Source: Linanthus parryae
Lineage: Eukaryota; Streptophyta; Magnoliopsida; Ericales; Polemoniaceae
NCBI GenBank assembly: GCA_023055425.1
Contig: JALGPY010000002.1
Coordinates: 133,568,427-133,632,426, forward strand
DNA: 64,000 nt
Reading direction: 5' to 3'
Made by a program: the position numbers and the translations under genes. Shown here piece after piece: positions 32,764-45,196 of the stretch; within the stretch, counting starts at the first letter, position 1, and each line of letters opens with the position of its first letter. The notes beneath the pieces are model-generated. The model searched no databases. It worked only from the letters and a program-made list of their open reading frames with translations, and was not told where the DNA came from.

Positions 32764-34233
32764 AATAGTATTTTACAAGTGTATATTATTTATACTATAT
32801 TTTCTTAAACAACTAAATAGTCATGTTTTGGGTTGATCGGAAAATAGTTTATTTTCACTTATAACATGGTTTTCGTTAACATTACTTTATGATATGAATA
32901 TTTAAGCTTTTAACTTTAGTTTAAGCTCCCCTTTTCATTTATCTAAACTTTAAATTAATATAGTTATCTTTGTTTATATAACCCTACCTTAGTTAATTAA
33001 ATAAATATTCTAGAGAATAAAAAAAAAATTCCTTACCTAAACTATTACTTTTATATTGATAAGCCACTATCTTCTTATTTAACGTATATTATAAACATGT
33101 AATTATAGCTAGTATAATATGTTTTGCTTGGGGATTAATTGGGGGGTTTCGATTGCATTTCATATAGGACAAATTAGTTGCAACTTTTCGTGTGATGTAT
33201 ATGTGTTAACATAGGATTATGTGATTATTGTAGATACTGAGTTCGTAGGAGGCAAGTTCATCGAGGACCTATACTACTAGTTCAGTGCTAGCTTGTGTGT
33301 GTGAAGTTCTCATCGCATTTCCAGGTAAGTTTATGCGCACAATACTTTAACTATCAAAATATGTCTTGACGTGTGTTACTTGTGTTACAAACAACGGTTT
33401 AAAGTCTTGAATATTTAGAATCTCCCTTGCAAATATCTTTTCGAAAATATGTGGTTGCTTCTGTATTTCAAACCAATGGTTCTAGAATGATCTTGTGATA
33501 TAATAATGAACGATAAATGATATGGGGCGATGTACAAAGGATGTGTGTGAAGGCTACGGCAAGAGGCGCATGCGAGACGACCTCCTAGGGTTTCATACCC
33601 TACCCTATATGGGTTTATAAAATTGTGAAAGCTATAGAGTACTACCTATGCATGTGTGGGTCACAACTGTATTGGGGTGTCGACACTTAAGCTCCTTTAG
33701 CTATGTGATGGGCGGGGTAGTGTCGGGCTACCTATAAATGCTATGGTGAATTGGGATGGACTGTGATATCCGAAGAGGTACCTGTGTGATGATATTATTG
33801 CATCGTGACCTCTCTGTGGGAATTTGTTACCCGATGGGCTCTAATACGCCTCAGCTCAACTAATAAGTTAAAATGTGGAATCTCTTCAGTTACATTCTTT
33901 TCATTATTTCAGCCAAAACTCTACTTTACATATTGTGGTATATTACTTACTCAGTTTTTACTGATAAATGTTTTTCTGCGTCGGCTTTTGCCATTTGAAA
34001 ACCCGCAGGTTATGAATAAAGGTGGGGGAACGCGCACACGTAGCTGAAGGCAAATAACAAGCTAGGAATCACCTAGTTAAATTGTTAGCATTAGTTGTAT
34101 TTTGAGAATTCAATATTTGTCATTGCTGTTTCTTTTAAAACTTTGTTGGAGGTTTCTCCTCTCATTTCAATAAAGTACTTTTGGATATCGTTAAGTGGTA
34201 CTAGAAAGGAACCGTAGGTTCCGGGTTGTTTCA

Positions 34234-34746
34234 TATGTGGTTACATGGGTGGTACCACTGGAGGAAGAGGTGTTCACAGGGGTGAAGGAAGAGGTGACTC
34301 ATCTCGAGGTTCTAACCCTAATTCTGGTTATCAAAATTTTAACCATGGTCCTGGAGGAAGAGGTCACTACAGTGGTCATAAAAGTATAGATCTAATTCTG
34401 TCTCTGATGTGGTGACTTATCAAATTTTTAGTAACAATTATCATACTGCTCTTGAATGTTGGAATAGAATGGATTATTCTTATCAAGGCAAGATATCTTG
34501 CTCTAAGTTAGCTGATATGAATGCCTCATCTTGCAACAACAACAATAACGGCTCCAACTCTAGTTATTGGTTGCCACTAACCACATGACTGCTGATTTGG
34601 GCAATCTGTCTTTGGCTGAGTGTTACTCTGGAAATGATAAAGTGCCTTTTGGTAATGGATCAAATTTTCCTATTGCTCATTCTGGTACTCCTTACATACA
34701 CACTCCATCCTTTTCCTTTTTTTAACCTGATATATTGCATGTTCTT
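34234..34746 (+). pseudogene. Element A gag end and protease region
   Basis: Resumes element A: a Gly/Arg/Asn-rich gag tail, a degenerate zinc-knuckle stretch (NNYHTALECWNRMDYSYQGK), an Asn-rich linker, then MTADLGNLSLAE and NFPIAHSGT as in the protease of Ale-like copia elements. Frameshifts occur near 34400 and 34575. Element C then interrupts it at 34746. Confidence 0.8.
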
Positions 34747-36156
34747 TGACACGATCCAACCGCAAGTGTACGACTGTCGCGTGTAGTAATATCCGGTAAA
34801 ATCGGGTTTGGCGAAACCAAAATGACTTCTCGTGAACGAATTAGCATGATTAAATTTAATGTGGGAAAGTAATTGAGTTTGTTTTACTAATCTAAGAAAG
34901 TAATAACAAGCTAATTATTAAAATTGAGATTAATACGAGGGATAAGTATCAGGATTTCTCTTCGGGTTCACTAGGGATCTGCCACCACTTATGATTTATG
35001 TTCTAGTAACACGAATGTACTCTACTTAGCCAAAAGAGCACCTTTGCCTTGAAGATTCCTCAACCAAAACCTATAGTTAAACTATCGTACCTGATTCCTT
35101 TAGCCTACTCAAGTTTAACTACACATTATGTTCTCTTGATCTACTCTTAGTTCTTAGCTAATTAGCAAGATTCCTCAACCCTAGATACAGCTAGTGCATG
35201 ATTCAAGTTCCGGCAATGAATATTAATTCCTCTAACATTCATCACCTAGATCAATCCTATTGCTACGTCTAACAAAATGAAAGATAGATTAAACTCATGA
35301 ATCAAGAATAACTAAACAAAACACATTAATTAAGCATAGAAGCATGAAACAAGATCCATAAATCACCAAACGTGGTGCTCAAACCCTAGCTCCCTATGAG
35401 ATATCCCGAATAGAGAGTTTAGCTACTAAAACACATGATCAAAGTAAAAAGTTTATTGATCATCAACAAAAACTAGAGAAGAGAAGAGAATAGAAAATCA
35501 AACGATGGTCTCCGAGCTCCCAAGAAAGCTTCTTTTCTATCCAATGGCGCCCAATCGATGAATGAGCCCTAGGTCGTTGTTTTTTTTAATCACCAACACC
35601 GTCCTTCTCTTTTAGTTTTGTGAAATAACACTTTTACCCCTTCTACTCACGTTAGATCCAATTTTGTGATCTTGTGATCACAATTTGTGATCATAGGATA
35701 ACCTTTGTAGTTGTAGAGTCACGTTTATCCTCTACGTGGTCTTGCACTTGATCTTGTGATCACAATTTTTGATCCTCTATTTCCAGTGAGTTGCTTCTTC
35801 TTGCTCCTCTTGAAAGTTTGACCAAGTATTTTTCTCCTCTTAGCTTCTCCTCTTCTTCTTGTATTCTCTCATGCATTCCTTGAGTTTCTTTCTTTCCGAA
35901 ATTCGCTTTTGCTCCAAAATCCGCACTCCAAGCTTCTGGTTCCTAAAATCCAAAACACGAACAAATACCGGAAGATCAAATGCGACAAATAAAGCATAAA
36001 ACATGCCGAAAACGCCCGGATTACACCATGAAGTCCAAATACTTAAGTAGGCTCAAAACATATAAGAATTGGTGAATTTATCGTGTAAATCTCTCTAAAC
36101 ACACGCAAATCGGTGGTGAATCCTATAATAATATAACTCTTAATGTGGAGTTATCA
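34747..36156 (-). repeat. 3' LTR of element C
   Basis: 1410 bp, plus-strand ends TGACACGATCC...GAGTTATCA. Confidence 0.88.
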
Positions 36157-38425
36157 AATACCCCCACACTTACCATTTGCGCGTCCCGAGCAAAGTCTCA
36201 TCTATGACATTTACCTGTCTACTAGCCGACAAGACTCTAGCGACTCCAACATGACTCATAACACTCTAATGCAGCAAGATGATGCAAATGCAAATTCTAG
36301 TCTCGATCTAAAACGCAGAAAACACAAATTACATTATTTTTGTGAGATCAGGAAATTTCAATACACATAGACCAGTGCTCATGGATGATGAAAAAGTTAG
36401 GCAAGAGGTGCGAATTGCAACTAAACTCGACCACAAGTAATTCCCCATAGTTAGTATAGAAAGATTAACTTTACTATAAAGAACAACCTACATCTTCATG
36501 TGTGCTGATAAAAATAAGGGCTAACCAAGGCTAAGCCACATTCATAGTCCGAGCTCCTATTCCGCTAATGGTCAAATATGTTGAGGATTAAGGACAAAAA
36601 GGATATAACTTGTACGAAGAAAAAAAAATCCTAAAGCTTCATAAGCTCACCAAAGCCCATGTCTCACACACCTTCACCTTAATGATAGGAATCCACTGAA
36701 TCTCACCGACTCCGGCCCTCAATCCCCTCAAACCCAGGTACCATGTCAATCCCGTGGCCATCAAAGCAAATGATATTCAAACCCAGGTACCTATCTCCTA
36801 CACCGAAATGATAGAGATCCAGTACCCAGCACATTTCACCAATTAAGCTCAACCAACCCCATTTTCGTGCGGATTAGACGTCACACACTCTGGCTCTCCA
36901 CTACCGTGTCCATGAGGTAATGACATGGAACACTGTCACACCCTAGTGCGCAAGCCAACTCACTCCCCCTTGCATCCCCTCCTAGATATCAAATGAAGCA
37001 TATGCGATATGTAGAACTCACAAAAATATGTAATGAAGTACTCCCTCAACTAACCCCCTCAACTACTGCTCCCTCGTGACGCTCTGGAAATGTGATTCTA
37101 AAAATATATGATTAAGGCCAAGAATCATCTCCCTAGGTCATAGAGGCTGACAATGAATCCAAGGATCAACTATGGTATTCTAGTGGTCCTACAAGGTAAG
37201 ATCTAAAAGCAGTGAGTGCTCTAATACACATCCTCGCACAGCTGTTCTGTGTGCCACTACGAGGCGGGCTGGCGACTACCTAAGACGAACAACAAGAACG
37301 TTCAGCTTGTTTAGCTCACACCAAGATCAACTCTTTCAGGAAAAAAACAACACACACTTTAGCTTTTAAAAATCATTTCAGTTTGCAAATAGGTAGGCAT
37401 TCACGTAATGAGACTCTCTCTATACTTACTAGGGGGAACTAAAAATATCAATCTCAGTCAAAATTCACACCCTATGCCTAAAGTTTTCACATCTCACTAA
37501 ATCAACCAAGTCTAAGCTTCTCTCAATTGCCTTTTCTCAAATTTTCAATTTGTCTATTTTTTACGGATATTTTTGATTAGACCCTAACTCTATATGCAAG
37601 GCTAGACACGAAAAGAAAAAAAATTGTCACTACACAAAAAATTTGTTAGTGGGTATACTCAATTATTTAAAAGTGCAAAGTGTATGAAAATCTACACTAC
37701 ACAATATGACAATAGGAGTAAAAACATAACATAAACCACAACGCTGACTCACAATACATCTAAACATTCTACATGTAACTGGCTATGCAACACACAATTG
37801 GCTAGTAGACAGTAAAATCACCCCCACACTGAATACTTCGTTTTCTTCAACGAATTTAGAGAATAAACATAGGACTCAACAATCAAATGCGAAAGGCCAG
37901 TAGATGAGATGGAGCATGACATACATAAAAAAATTGAACACAAATTTCTACAAGAGAACAAAAGTACTCACAATCTCCTCAGGGGAGGGGATGAAATTCT
38001 TGCCAAGAAGTCCCCAAGCACTAGTGTTACCAGTGCACTCCCAAAAAGTCGGTGTGTACTCGCACACCGGGGTCGACTGCCTCCTCTCCTAAAATCTGTG
38101 TCTTAAGAATCCCCAACTCGCCAATGCGAGTCCATGTGAAGGTCATGTGTGCCATGGAACACCGGGGTCGACTCTCCTATGACCTGCTCAAGTATGTCAC
38201 TTGGAAACATTATTAATCCCACTCTCTCTCATCTCTCCACATAAATATACTAAAAACACACACAACTGTCTTAAAACTCACTTCCTAAATTAAAGCATAA
38301 ATACGTTGGATTGCCTCCCAACAAGCGCCTTGTAATTTAAGGTCGACGACCCGACCCAGTTAACTCAAATATGATTAATGATGCTTTTCTCTCCACTTCT
38401 TCTTCTTCCACCACCGCTTCTCCCT
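36157..38425 (-). other. Non-coding interior of element C
   Basis: 2.3 kb without a convincing frame on either strand. TTGGATTGCCTCCCAACAAG near 38309-38328 is a sequence often seen inside plant gypsy elements. CACACCGGGGTCGACT occurs twice (about 38062 and 38158) as a short repeat. Confidence 0.7.
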
Positions 38426-39290
38426 TTATCTCTTCTCAAGTAAGCGTGCATGAGATGCGTATGGCGCGACAAAATTGTAGAAGACGGCCTGAAAAAATTT
38501 CTTCTTTATGTGCTTCCACTCCTTGATCACAGGTCTTCTCGAGAATTCATTCACCACATCATGATCCCTTGTACCTCTCCTCTTATTATTTTTCCAATTT
38601 TTTAAAAACATCATCATCGAGGACTGGTCATGTGGAAATAAAATCCCAAGTGGAACAGTAATAGCAAGGAGTGCCGTCTTGATTGCTTCCTTTCCTAGTT
38701 CTTGCCTTGGAATCACAGGTGGCAAATCGTGTATCGCATAAAACTGGGGTCTTTGGTCTTCCTCGTGTGATTCACCCATTTTATGATCTCCCAGAGATAT
38801 GGTTTAGACTCGAGAATTTCTTGATATATGTCCATGTGAACATCTCCATGCAATAATTTCTTAGCTTCATGGCTTTCTTCCTCACAAAAAATATCTTCAG
38901 TGGGCCATAAGCTCGCGATTTCCACACTCTCGTATTCATGCCATGGCTCCAGAATTATGCGAGATAAAAGTTTTATAGGCGTCACCACCTCATCCCAATA
39001 TGATTCCGAATCTGAGTATGAAGCAGCCCAAGGATCTATTACTTCATGATGAACAACATTATATACATAGACCTCTGGGAGTTCTTCGTCTTCATCTTTT
39101 GCACTCCTCAACTAAGTCAGGAATGATGTTGATTCACCCATTGTCATTATCTGCATATGCCAATGCACTCGAAAGTCCTGCCAATTTTTGTCCCTGAAGC
39201 TGGACAGTTTCATCCATCCTATTAATCCCTTCCTTCATTATGTCCATTTTAGCTATCATGAGCTTCAATATTTCTTTCATCTACTCATCT
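38426..39290 (-). pseudogene. Unknown protein of element C, gag position
   Basis: The minus strand from about 39280 reads a helical stretch (MKEILKLMIAKMDIMKEGIN), a stop, then a 132-codon acidic frame (39111-38713) with DEDEELPEVYVYNVV and EVIDPWAASYSDSESYWDEV. It continues in an overlapping 117-codon frame (38779-38426) with GLFPHDQ-like and KEWKHIKKKFFQAVFYNFV parts. No known domain; it lacks gag zinc knuckles. Its place just inside the 5' LTR suggests it was expressed from the element. Confidence 0.5.
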
Positions 39291-39523
39291 TCTTGATTGA
39301 AAGGAGGATGGGTGTACATGTCTCGATAGGAGTAGTACGGTGAATAGGGTGGAAATTTCCCATAGAAATTATGCCCCCACATGATCACCAAGTGTCTGCA
39401 AAATTATTCACTAGGAAGCAGGTGAGATCAACAAGTAAATAAAAAAAAAGTAAAAATAAAATTCCCTAAAGTTACTAATTCTAACTAATTCAACCGAAGT
39501 CCACGACAACGACGCCAAAAACT

Positions 39524-40919
39524 TTACATGATCCAACCGCAAGTGTACGGATGTCGCGTGTAGTAATATCCGGTAAAACCGGGTTTGTCGAACCCAAAGG
39601 ACTTCTCGTGAACGAATTAGGATGATTAATTTTAATGTGGGCAAGTAATTGAGTTTGTTTGACTAATCGAAGAAAGTAAATAACAAGATAATTATTAAAA
39701 TTAAGATTAGTACGAGGGATAAGTATCAGGATATCTCTTCGGGTTCACTAGGAACCTCTCACCACTTATGATTTATGTTCTAGTAACACGAATGCACTCT
39801 GCTTAGTCAAACGAGCACCTCTACCTTCAAGATTCCTCAACCAAATCCTGTAGTTAAACTCTCGTACCTGATTCCTCTAACCTACTCAAGTTTAAATATG
39901 CATTATGTTCTCTTAATCAACTCTTAGTTCTTAGCCAACTTGCAAGATTCATCAACCCTAGATACAACTAGTGCATGATTCAAATTCCGACAACGAATAT
40001 TGATTCCTCTAACATTCATCACCTAGATAAATCCTATTGCTATGTCTAACAATATGAAAAATAGATTAAACTCATAAATCAAGCATAACTAACAAAACAC
40101 ATTCAATTAAGCATAGAAGCATGAAACAAGATCCATAAATCAACAAACGTGGTGTTCAAACCCTAGCTCCCTATGAGATATCCCGAAAAGAGAGTTTAGC
40201 TACTAAAACACATGATCAATGTACAAAGTTTATTGATCATCAACAAAAACTAGAGAAGAGAAAAGAATAGAAAATCAAACGATGGTGTCCGAGCTCCCAA
40301 GAAAGCTTATTTTCTCTCCAATGGCATCCAATCGATGAATGAGCCCTAGGTCGTTTTTTTTAATCACCAACACCGTCCTTCTCTTTTTAGTTTTGAGAAA
40401 TAACACTTTTACCCCCTTCTACTCACGTTAGATCCAATTTGTGATCTTGTGATCACAATTTGTGATCATAGGATCACCTTTTGTAGTTGTAGAGTCACAT
40501 TGATCCTCTATGTGGTCTTGCACTTGATCTTGTGATCCTCTACTTCCAGTGAGTTGCCTCTTTTTACTCCTCTTGAAATTTTGACTAATATTTTTTCTCC
40601 TTTTAGCTTCTCATCTTCTTCTTCTATTCTCTCATGCATTCCTTGAGTTTCTTTCTTTCCGAAGTTCGGTTCCGCTCCAAAATCCGCACTCCAAGGTTCC
40701 GGTTCCTAAAATCAACAACACGAACAAATACCGGAAGATCAAATGCGACAAATAAAGTATAAAACATGCCGAAAACGCCCGGATTACACCATGAAGTCCA
40801 AATACTAATGTATGCTCAAAACATATAAAAATTGGTCAATTAATCCTGTAAATCTCTCTAAACACATGCAAATCGGTGGTGAATCCTGTAAGAATATAAC
40901 TCCCAATGTAGAGTTATCA
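39524..40919 (-). repeat. 5' LTR of element C
   Basis: About 1396 bp. The plus-strand left end TTACATGATCC has lost the canonical TG by substitution; the right end is GAGTTATCA. Confidence 0.85.
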
Positions 40920-40924
40920 TTCTT

Positions 40925-42292
40925 CAAATAATTACCAATTTGATTTTTGTGTACCAATTATGAAATCAACTTAACTGTTTCTTTACATTTGATGCTCAAT
41001 CTTTTCCATACATGTCAGTATTTCTGGGAAGTTTCTTTACCGAGGGTTGAGTGATAATGGACTCTATCCCATTCATTCAATTACTTCTCTTTTTGCTCAA
41101 TTGCCTCCCTCCTCATCCCTACCAAAGGGCCTGCTTGGTAAAACAATAATGAGTCCTCTCTGGCATGCCTGTTTAGGACATCCTTCTGATGATATTTTGA
41201 AATTTGGCCCATCTAGTTCTAAGTTACATACTCAATCAAATACTTCTTCTCTTTGCGAGTTTTGTGTGAAAGGAAAAATGACTAGATTACCTTATAAATC
41301 TTCTTATACTATACTTAAATCTCCATTGCATTTGCTTCATAGTGATGTTTGGGGTCCTGCCTCCACCAAATCATACAATGTTTACAGATTCTATGTGCTG
41401 TTTGTTGATGAATATTCCATTTACTCTGCTGTTTCCTTTACACCATAAGTAAGATGTTGTGTATGTGCTTCCTAAATTCATTCTCCAAGTTGAAAACTTA
41501 CTTAACCACAAATTCAAAATTCTTAGAATTGATGGAGGTTGTGAATATATGTCTGTTTTACTTCATAACACAATCTTTGATCATGGCATTGCTCATAACA
41601 GATCTTGTCCACACACTCCATAGCAAAATGGAACTGCCAAAAGAAATCACAGGCATTTGATTGATACCACATTAACTCTTATCTAGACTCTCTTCATAAA
41701 TACTTATGGTTACATGCTTTTGATGCTGCTGTATTTCTCATTAATAGAATTCCTAGCAAAAACACCAACAACTTATCTCCTTATCAGTTACTGTTTGGCT
41801 CTAAACCCGATTAATACAATTTTATCAAAGTGTTTGGGTGTGCTTGTTACCCAATATTATACCATATAACCTTTTGAACTTGATGTTAGGTCTCAAAAGG
41901 TGTATTTCATTGTTATGCCAAACATGCTAAAGGTTACTTGTGTTTTAACAAACACACTCAGAAATTTTATTTCAACAAAGATGTCCTTTTTGATGAGCAC
42001 GTGTTTCCTTTCCAACATAATCCCGTTGTCTCTTCTACTTCTCCTACTTGCACTCCTCACTCATCTACTATCCTTCTTCCTGTTTCAGGTCCCACTCCCA
42101 ACTTTGAATGGACAAGTACTGCACCGGGTCCATGTGCAGGTTTAGAGGCTCACTCTGACCCCATTCAGGTGCAACCAACTAGTGCAGAAGAGGCACCTGT
42201 GATGCAACTAGCTATGGAACCCGAGGTGCAACTTACTAGTCCTGGCAGGGAACCTGCTATGCAACAAGTGTAACCACCCCACCCTGTCACCC
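40925..42292 (+). pseudogene. Element A pre-integrase, integrase and linker
   Basis: Resumes with LSDNGLYPI-like, then LWHACLGHPSDDIL and CEFCVKGKMTRLPY (zinc site), LHSDVWGPAS and FVDEYSIY. After a frameshift, LRIDGG and a degenerate QNGTAKR follow, then the C-terminal linker with repeated Pro/Glu/Gln segments (41938-42273). Many stops. Confidence 0.9.
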
Positions 42293-43150
42293 TATGCAAA
42301 CAAGGAGAAAATTTGGGATAAGTAAGAAGAAAGTTGGGTTCTCTGCATCTCGTAACCCCAATCTCTCTCCCTTATCAGACCTTACTTGCTTCTTTGAGGC
42401 CAAGAAACACTCTTAGTGACTTAATGCCACGGCTCAAGAGTTTCAGAGTCTCATACATCAAAATACGTGGAGTGTTGCTCCTGCTTCTTATTCTTGTCAT
42501 ATTGTAGGAAATAAATGGGTGTTTAGGACTAAATGCAACCCCGATGGCACTATTTATAGATTCAAGGCTAGACTTGTAGCCAAAGGGTTTCACCAAAACC
42601 CAATAATTTCCTATGATGAGACTCTTTAGTCCAACGGTAATACACTGCACTGCCAAAACTATTCTGTGGCTTTTGACTGGCCTCTTTAACAATTAAATGC
42701 TAAAAATGCCTTCCTTCATGGCAATTTAAAAGAAGTATTTTATATGAAACAACCTTAGGGTTTTGTCCACCCCACATTTCGTACACATGTTTGTAGGCTC
42801 AACAAGGCCATATATGGTCTCAAACAGGCTCCTAGAGTCTAGTTTGAGAGATTCACCACTTACATTTATCTCTTGGTTTTATTTCTTCTAAAGCTGACAC
42901 ATCTCTATTTATTAGACATTCTGCTCAGGACATTAGCTTACTCTTACACTATGTGAATGACACAATAATTACTGGCAATGACACCACTTGCATTACCACT
43001 CTGGTAAGAAATCTCAACTTTGAGTTCTCTATGACCAACCCTGGTCCCCATACATATTCTATGGGATTACAAATACAGAGATCCAAAGATGGCATTTTTC
43101 TGCATCAATCAAAGTATATTAATGATCTTCTCTCCAGATTTAATATGTAA
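42293..43150 (+). pseudogene. Element A reverse transcriptase
   Basis: Fragments in several frames: NKWVFRTKCNPDGT and the following RLVAKGF region (42500-42600), KNAFLHGNLKE (42705), LNKAIYGLKQAP (42800), and an altered catalytic site HYVNDTIITGND where YVDD is expected (42948-42980), then HQSKYINDLLSRFNM. The changed motif and many stops mean no activity. Confidence 0.85.
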
Positions 43151-43850
43151 ACTTGTAAACATTGCTCTACTCCTATTGTGGCTGGCACCAAATTTCATGC
43201 AAATGATGACACTCTTCTGTCTGATGCAACTACTTTTACGCAAATCCTGGTGCTTTACAGTATGCAAAATTTAGTATACATGGCATCTCTTTTAGTGTTA
43301 ATCATCTACGTCAGTTCATGCATCAACCTACTACTGCTCACTTGGTTGGAGCCAAAAGAATTATTTGATAACTTCAAGGTCCAAAGAATCATTGTCTCTT
43401 TTTTTATCACAAAGGTCCCATTAACTTGAACGCTTACTCTGATGCTGACTGGGCTAGCAATCCCAGAGACAGAAGAAGCACTAGTGGCTTCACTGTCTTC
43501 TTGAGAACCAACCCAATTCACTAGGGTGCTAAGAAGGAATCCGCCATTGCTAGAAGCTCCATTGAGTCTGAATAGAGAGCATTAGCATCTACTGCAGCAT
43601 AACTTTCTAAGTTCTAAATTCTGTTTAGAGATCTCAAAATTTTATGCACAATGCTCCAATTTTATATTGTGACAACAAGTGTGCTATTTCTCTCAACCAA
43701 AAACGAGTTCGACATTCTAAAACAAAACATATAAAAATTGATTACCATGACATTAGAGATAATGTGTTGAAAAAAGAACTTATTGCAGTGTTTGTCAACA
43801 GTGTAGATCAGGTGGTTGAAATTTTCATCAAACCACTGCTTCCCTAATTT
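43151..43850 (+). pseudogene. Element A RNase H
   Basis: Broken frames with AYSDADWASNPRDRR (about 43433), ESAIARSSIESE (about 43540) and LYCDNKCAISLNQ (43655), then KHIKIDYHDIRDNV. The order is normal for copia RNase H. The polypurine tract TTTTAGGAGGGC (about 43907-43918) and the 3' LTR follow. Confidence 0.88.
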
Positions 43851-43918
43851 TTCATGGATCTCAAACAAAAACTCATGGTTTTTGCACCACCATGAGTTTT
43901 AGGAGGGCTGTTAGAATA

Positions 43919-44264
43919 GAAGATGAAGAGAAGGGGATTTTGTGCTGATTCCAGTCTTGGAGGGTCTTGAAGACAATTCTCACAAAGCTATTTTCCCTCA
44001 ACAATTGTTCTATTATGATATTTCTACTCTTGGGCTATGATATAATTAGTGAATGTCTCCATTAGAACAACTGTATTGGTATAATTGCATTATTGTCTTT
44101 TATATCTCAACGACGGATGGATTTACTTCCGTTGATCTCCTCTCTATGTGTTTATGGTTCAAATGAATTAAGCAACTGTTTGGTTCATTTCTTATCGATT
44201 ACTCTCTCTCTATCTTCTCATCGTCTTGCTCTTCTCTGCAAATCATAATTTAGTTTTTCTTTCA
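43919..44264 (+). repeat. 3' LTR of copia element A
   Basis: 346 bp, TGTTAGAATAG...TTTCA, followed by CATCC, which matches 4 of 5 bases of the left duplication CATCA. Confidence 0.92.
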
Positions 44265-44350
44265 CATCCTCAGTATCTTTATATTTTCACATTCTTTAAC
44301 CCCGGGAAACGATCTGACCTCCTCCATGTTCCCCGTTCCTAGGCCAGTTG

Positions 44351-44735
44351 TGTTGTGGAAAATCCAACAAAAACAAACTATTTCAGAATGAAGTTAGTAT
44401 CAAGAATTGAATTAACAAATTCAAAAATCGAATAGAGATGAATGGGAAAATGAGATAGAAGATCTTATTGAATTGAAGGCTACAGTGGTTCATGTCCTAT
44501 TTGGAGAATTCGAAGAGAATCCTTTGATTTGTAGAAGAGAGAAAGAGAGAGAAGAGGAAGAAGATGAGAGAGTAACCAATTAATATTGAAATATAATTAC
44601 ATCAAATAACTAACTTGACCAACTCCTTGTACCTCTAATACATATCTAAGCCATTACTAACTTTGACTAATTACAAAAAGACTCCACATGATTCTCTCTA
44701 ACTACATTCAGCTACCCCTTTAACATATCTCTTAT
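44351..44735 (-). mobile_element. LTR of a minus-strand copia fragment
   Basis: The plus strand runs TGTTGTGGAAAATCC...CTCTTATCA. On the minus strand the polypurine tract GCTTGAGGGAGGATG precedes it. Only the right boundary is firm. Confidence 0.6.
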
Positions 44736-45196
44736 CATCCTCCCTCAAGCTAAAAATTGGAACTGAAATGTGTGAAGTGAAACTCTGCAAATCCTTAATA
44801 AACATGTCAGCTGGATGATCAATATAAGAAAGATGACCAAGGGTGAGCTGTTAGCCACCACCATTTCTCAAACAAATTGAAAATCTATTTCAATATTCTT
44901 TCTCCTAGTGTGAAATATCGGATTTTCATCTTGCAAGAGCTGAATAGTTGTGACACCACAAAGTAGGAGAGATAGATGGCTAAATATGCAAATCATACAG
45001 TAAGTATTGTAGACATTTAAGTTCAGAAGTGATGATTTCCATTGCCTTGTACTCTGCTTCCATAGAGGATCTTGCAACTGCATCTTGCTTCTTGGAGCTC
45101 CATGAAGTTATATTATCACCCAGCAGGAGCCTGTGGTTAACCTCCTATATTGACTATCTTCTGCTCAATCAACGTCAGTAAACGCTGGAAGTAGAA
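44736..45196 (-). pseudogene. Copia RNase H fragment (minus strand)
   Basis: The minus strand from 45196 shows AFTDVD with AEDSQYRRLTTGSC, then SWSSKKQDAVARSSMEAEYK across a frameshift, ELKCLQYLLYDLHI, and HPADMFIKDLQSF before the polypurine tract. It is the 3' end of a copia polyprotein, broken by stops. Confidence 0.85.

Larger units (their letters stand above)
23575..34233 (+). mobile_element. Gypsy (chromovirus, Tekay/Del-like) 3' end and LTR, carrying element B
   Basis: The left edge (23577-23613) reads FGDEALF then TTTTAAGGGAGATG, resembling the extreme end of a chromovirus polyprotein followed by its polypurine tract. The LTR begins TGTAATACC at 23614 and ends GGGTTGTTTCA at 34233, termini usual for this lineage. 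Without nested element B the LTR is about 2.15 kb. The coding body upstream is missing and no target duplication is seen, so the copy is 5'-truncated or recombined. The LTR has typical GGGGTGTCGACACTTAAG near 33675. Confidence 0.65.
34747..40919 (-). mobile_element. Element C: gypsy-type non-autonomous LTR element (6173 bp)
   Basis: LTRs at 34747-36156 and 39524-40919 share about 92% identity in the part compared. Exact duplications TTCTT flank it (34742-34746, 40920-40924). On the minus strand, just after the right LTR, AGTTTTTGGCGTCGTTGTCG resembles the TTGGCGCCGTTGCCGG primer site of many plant gypsy elements. Before the left LTR lies AAGTGTGGGGGTATT, a polypurine tract. The 3.4-kb interior has no protease, RT or integrase; only two unknown frames near the 5' LTR. 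It would need an autonomous gypsy partner. Confidence 0.9.
22322..44264 (+). mobile_element. Copia element A, split by nested insertions
   Basis: LTRs at 22322-22695 and 43919-44264 are homologous (about 80% by eye), and target duplications CATCA and CATCC flank the whole. The reading order gag, zinc-finger/protease, integrase, RT, RNase H is that of Ty1/copia. Removing the gypsy/B insertion (about 23575-34233) and element C (34747-40919) leaves roughly 5 kb, a normal copia length. The Asn-rich linker and the ADLGNLSLAE-like stretch near the protease suggest the Ale/Retrofit lineage. All domains carry stops and frameshifts; it is long dead. Confidence 0.93.
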
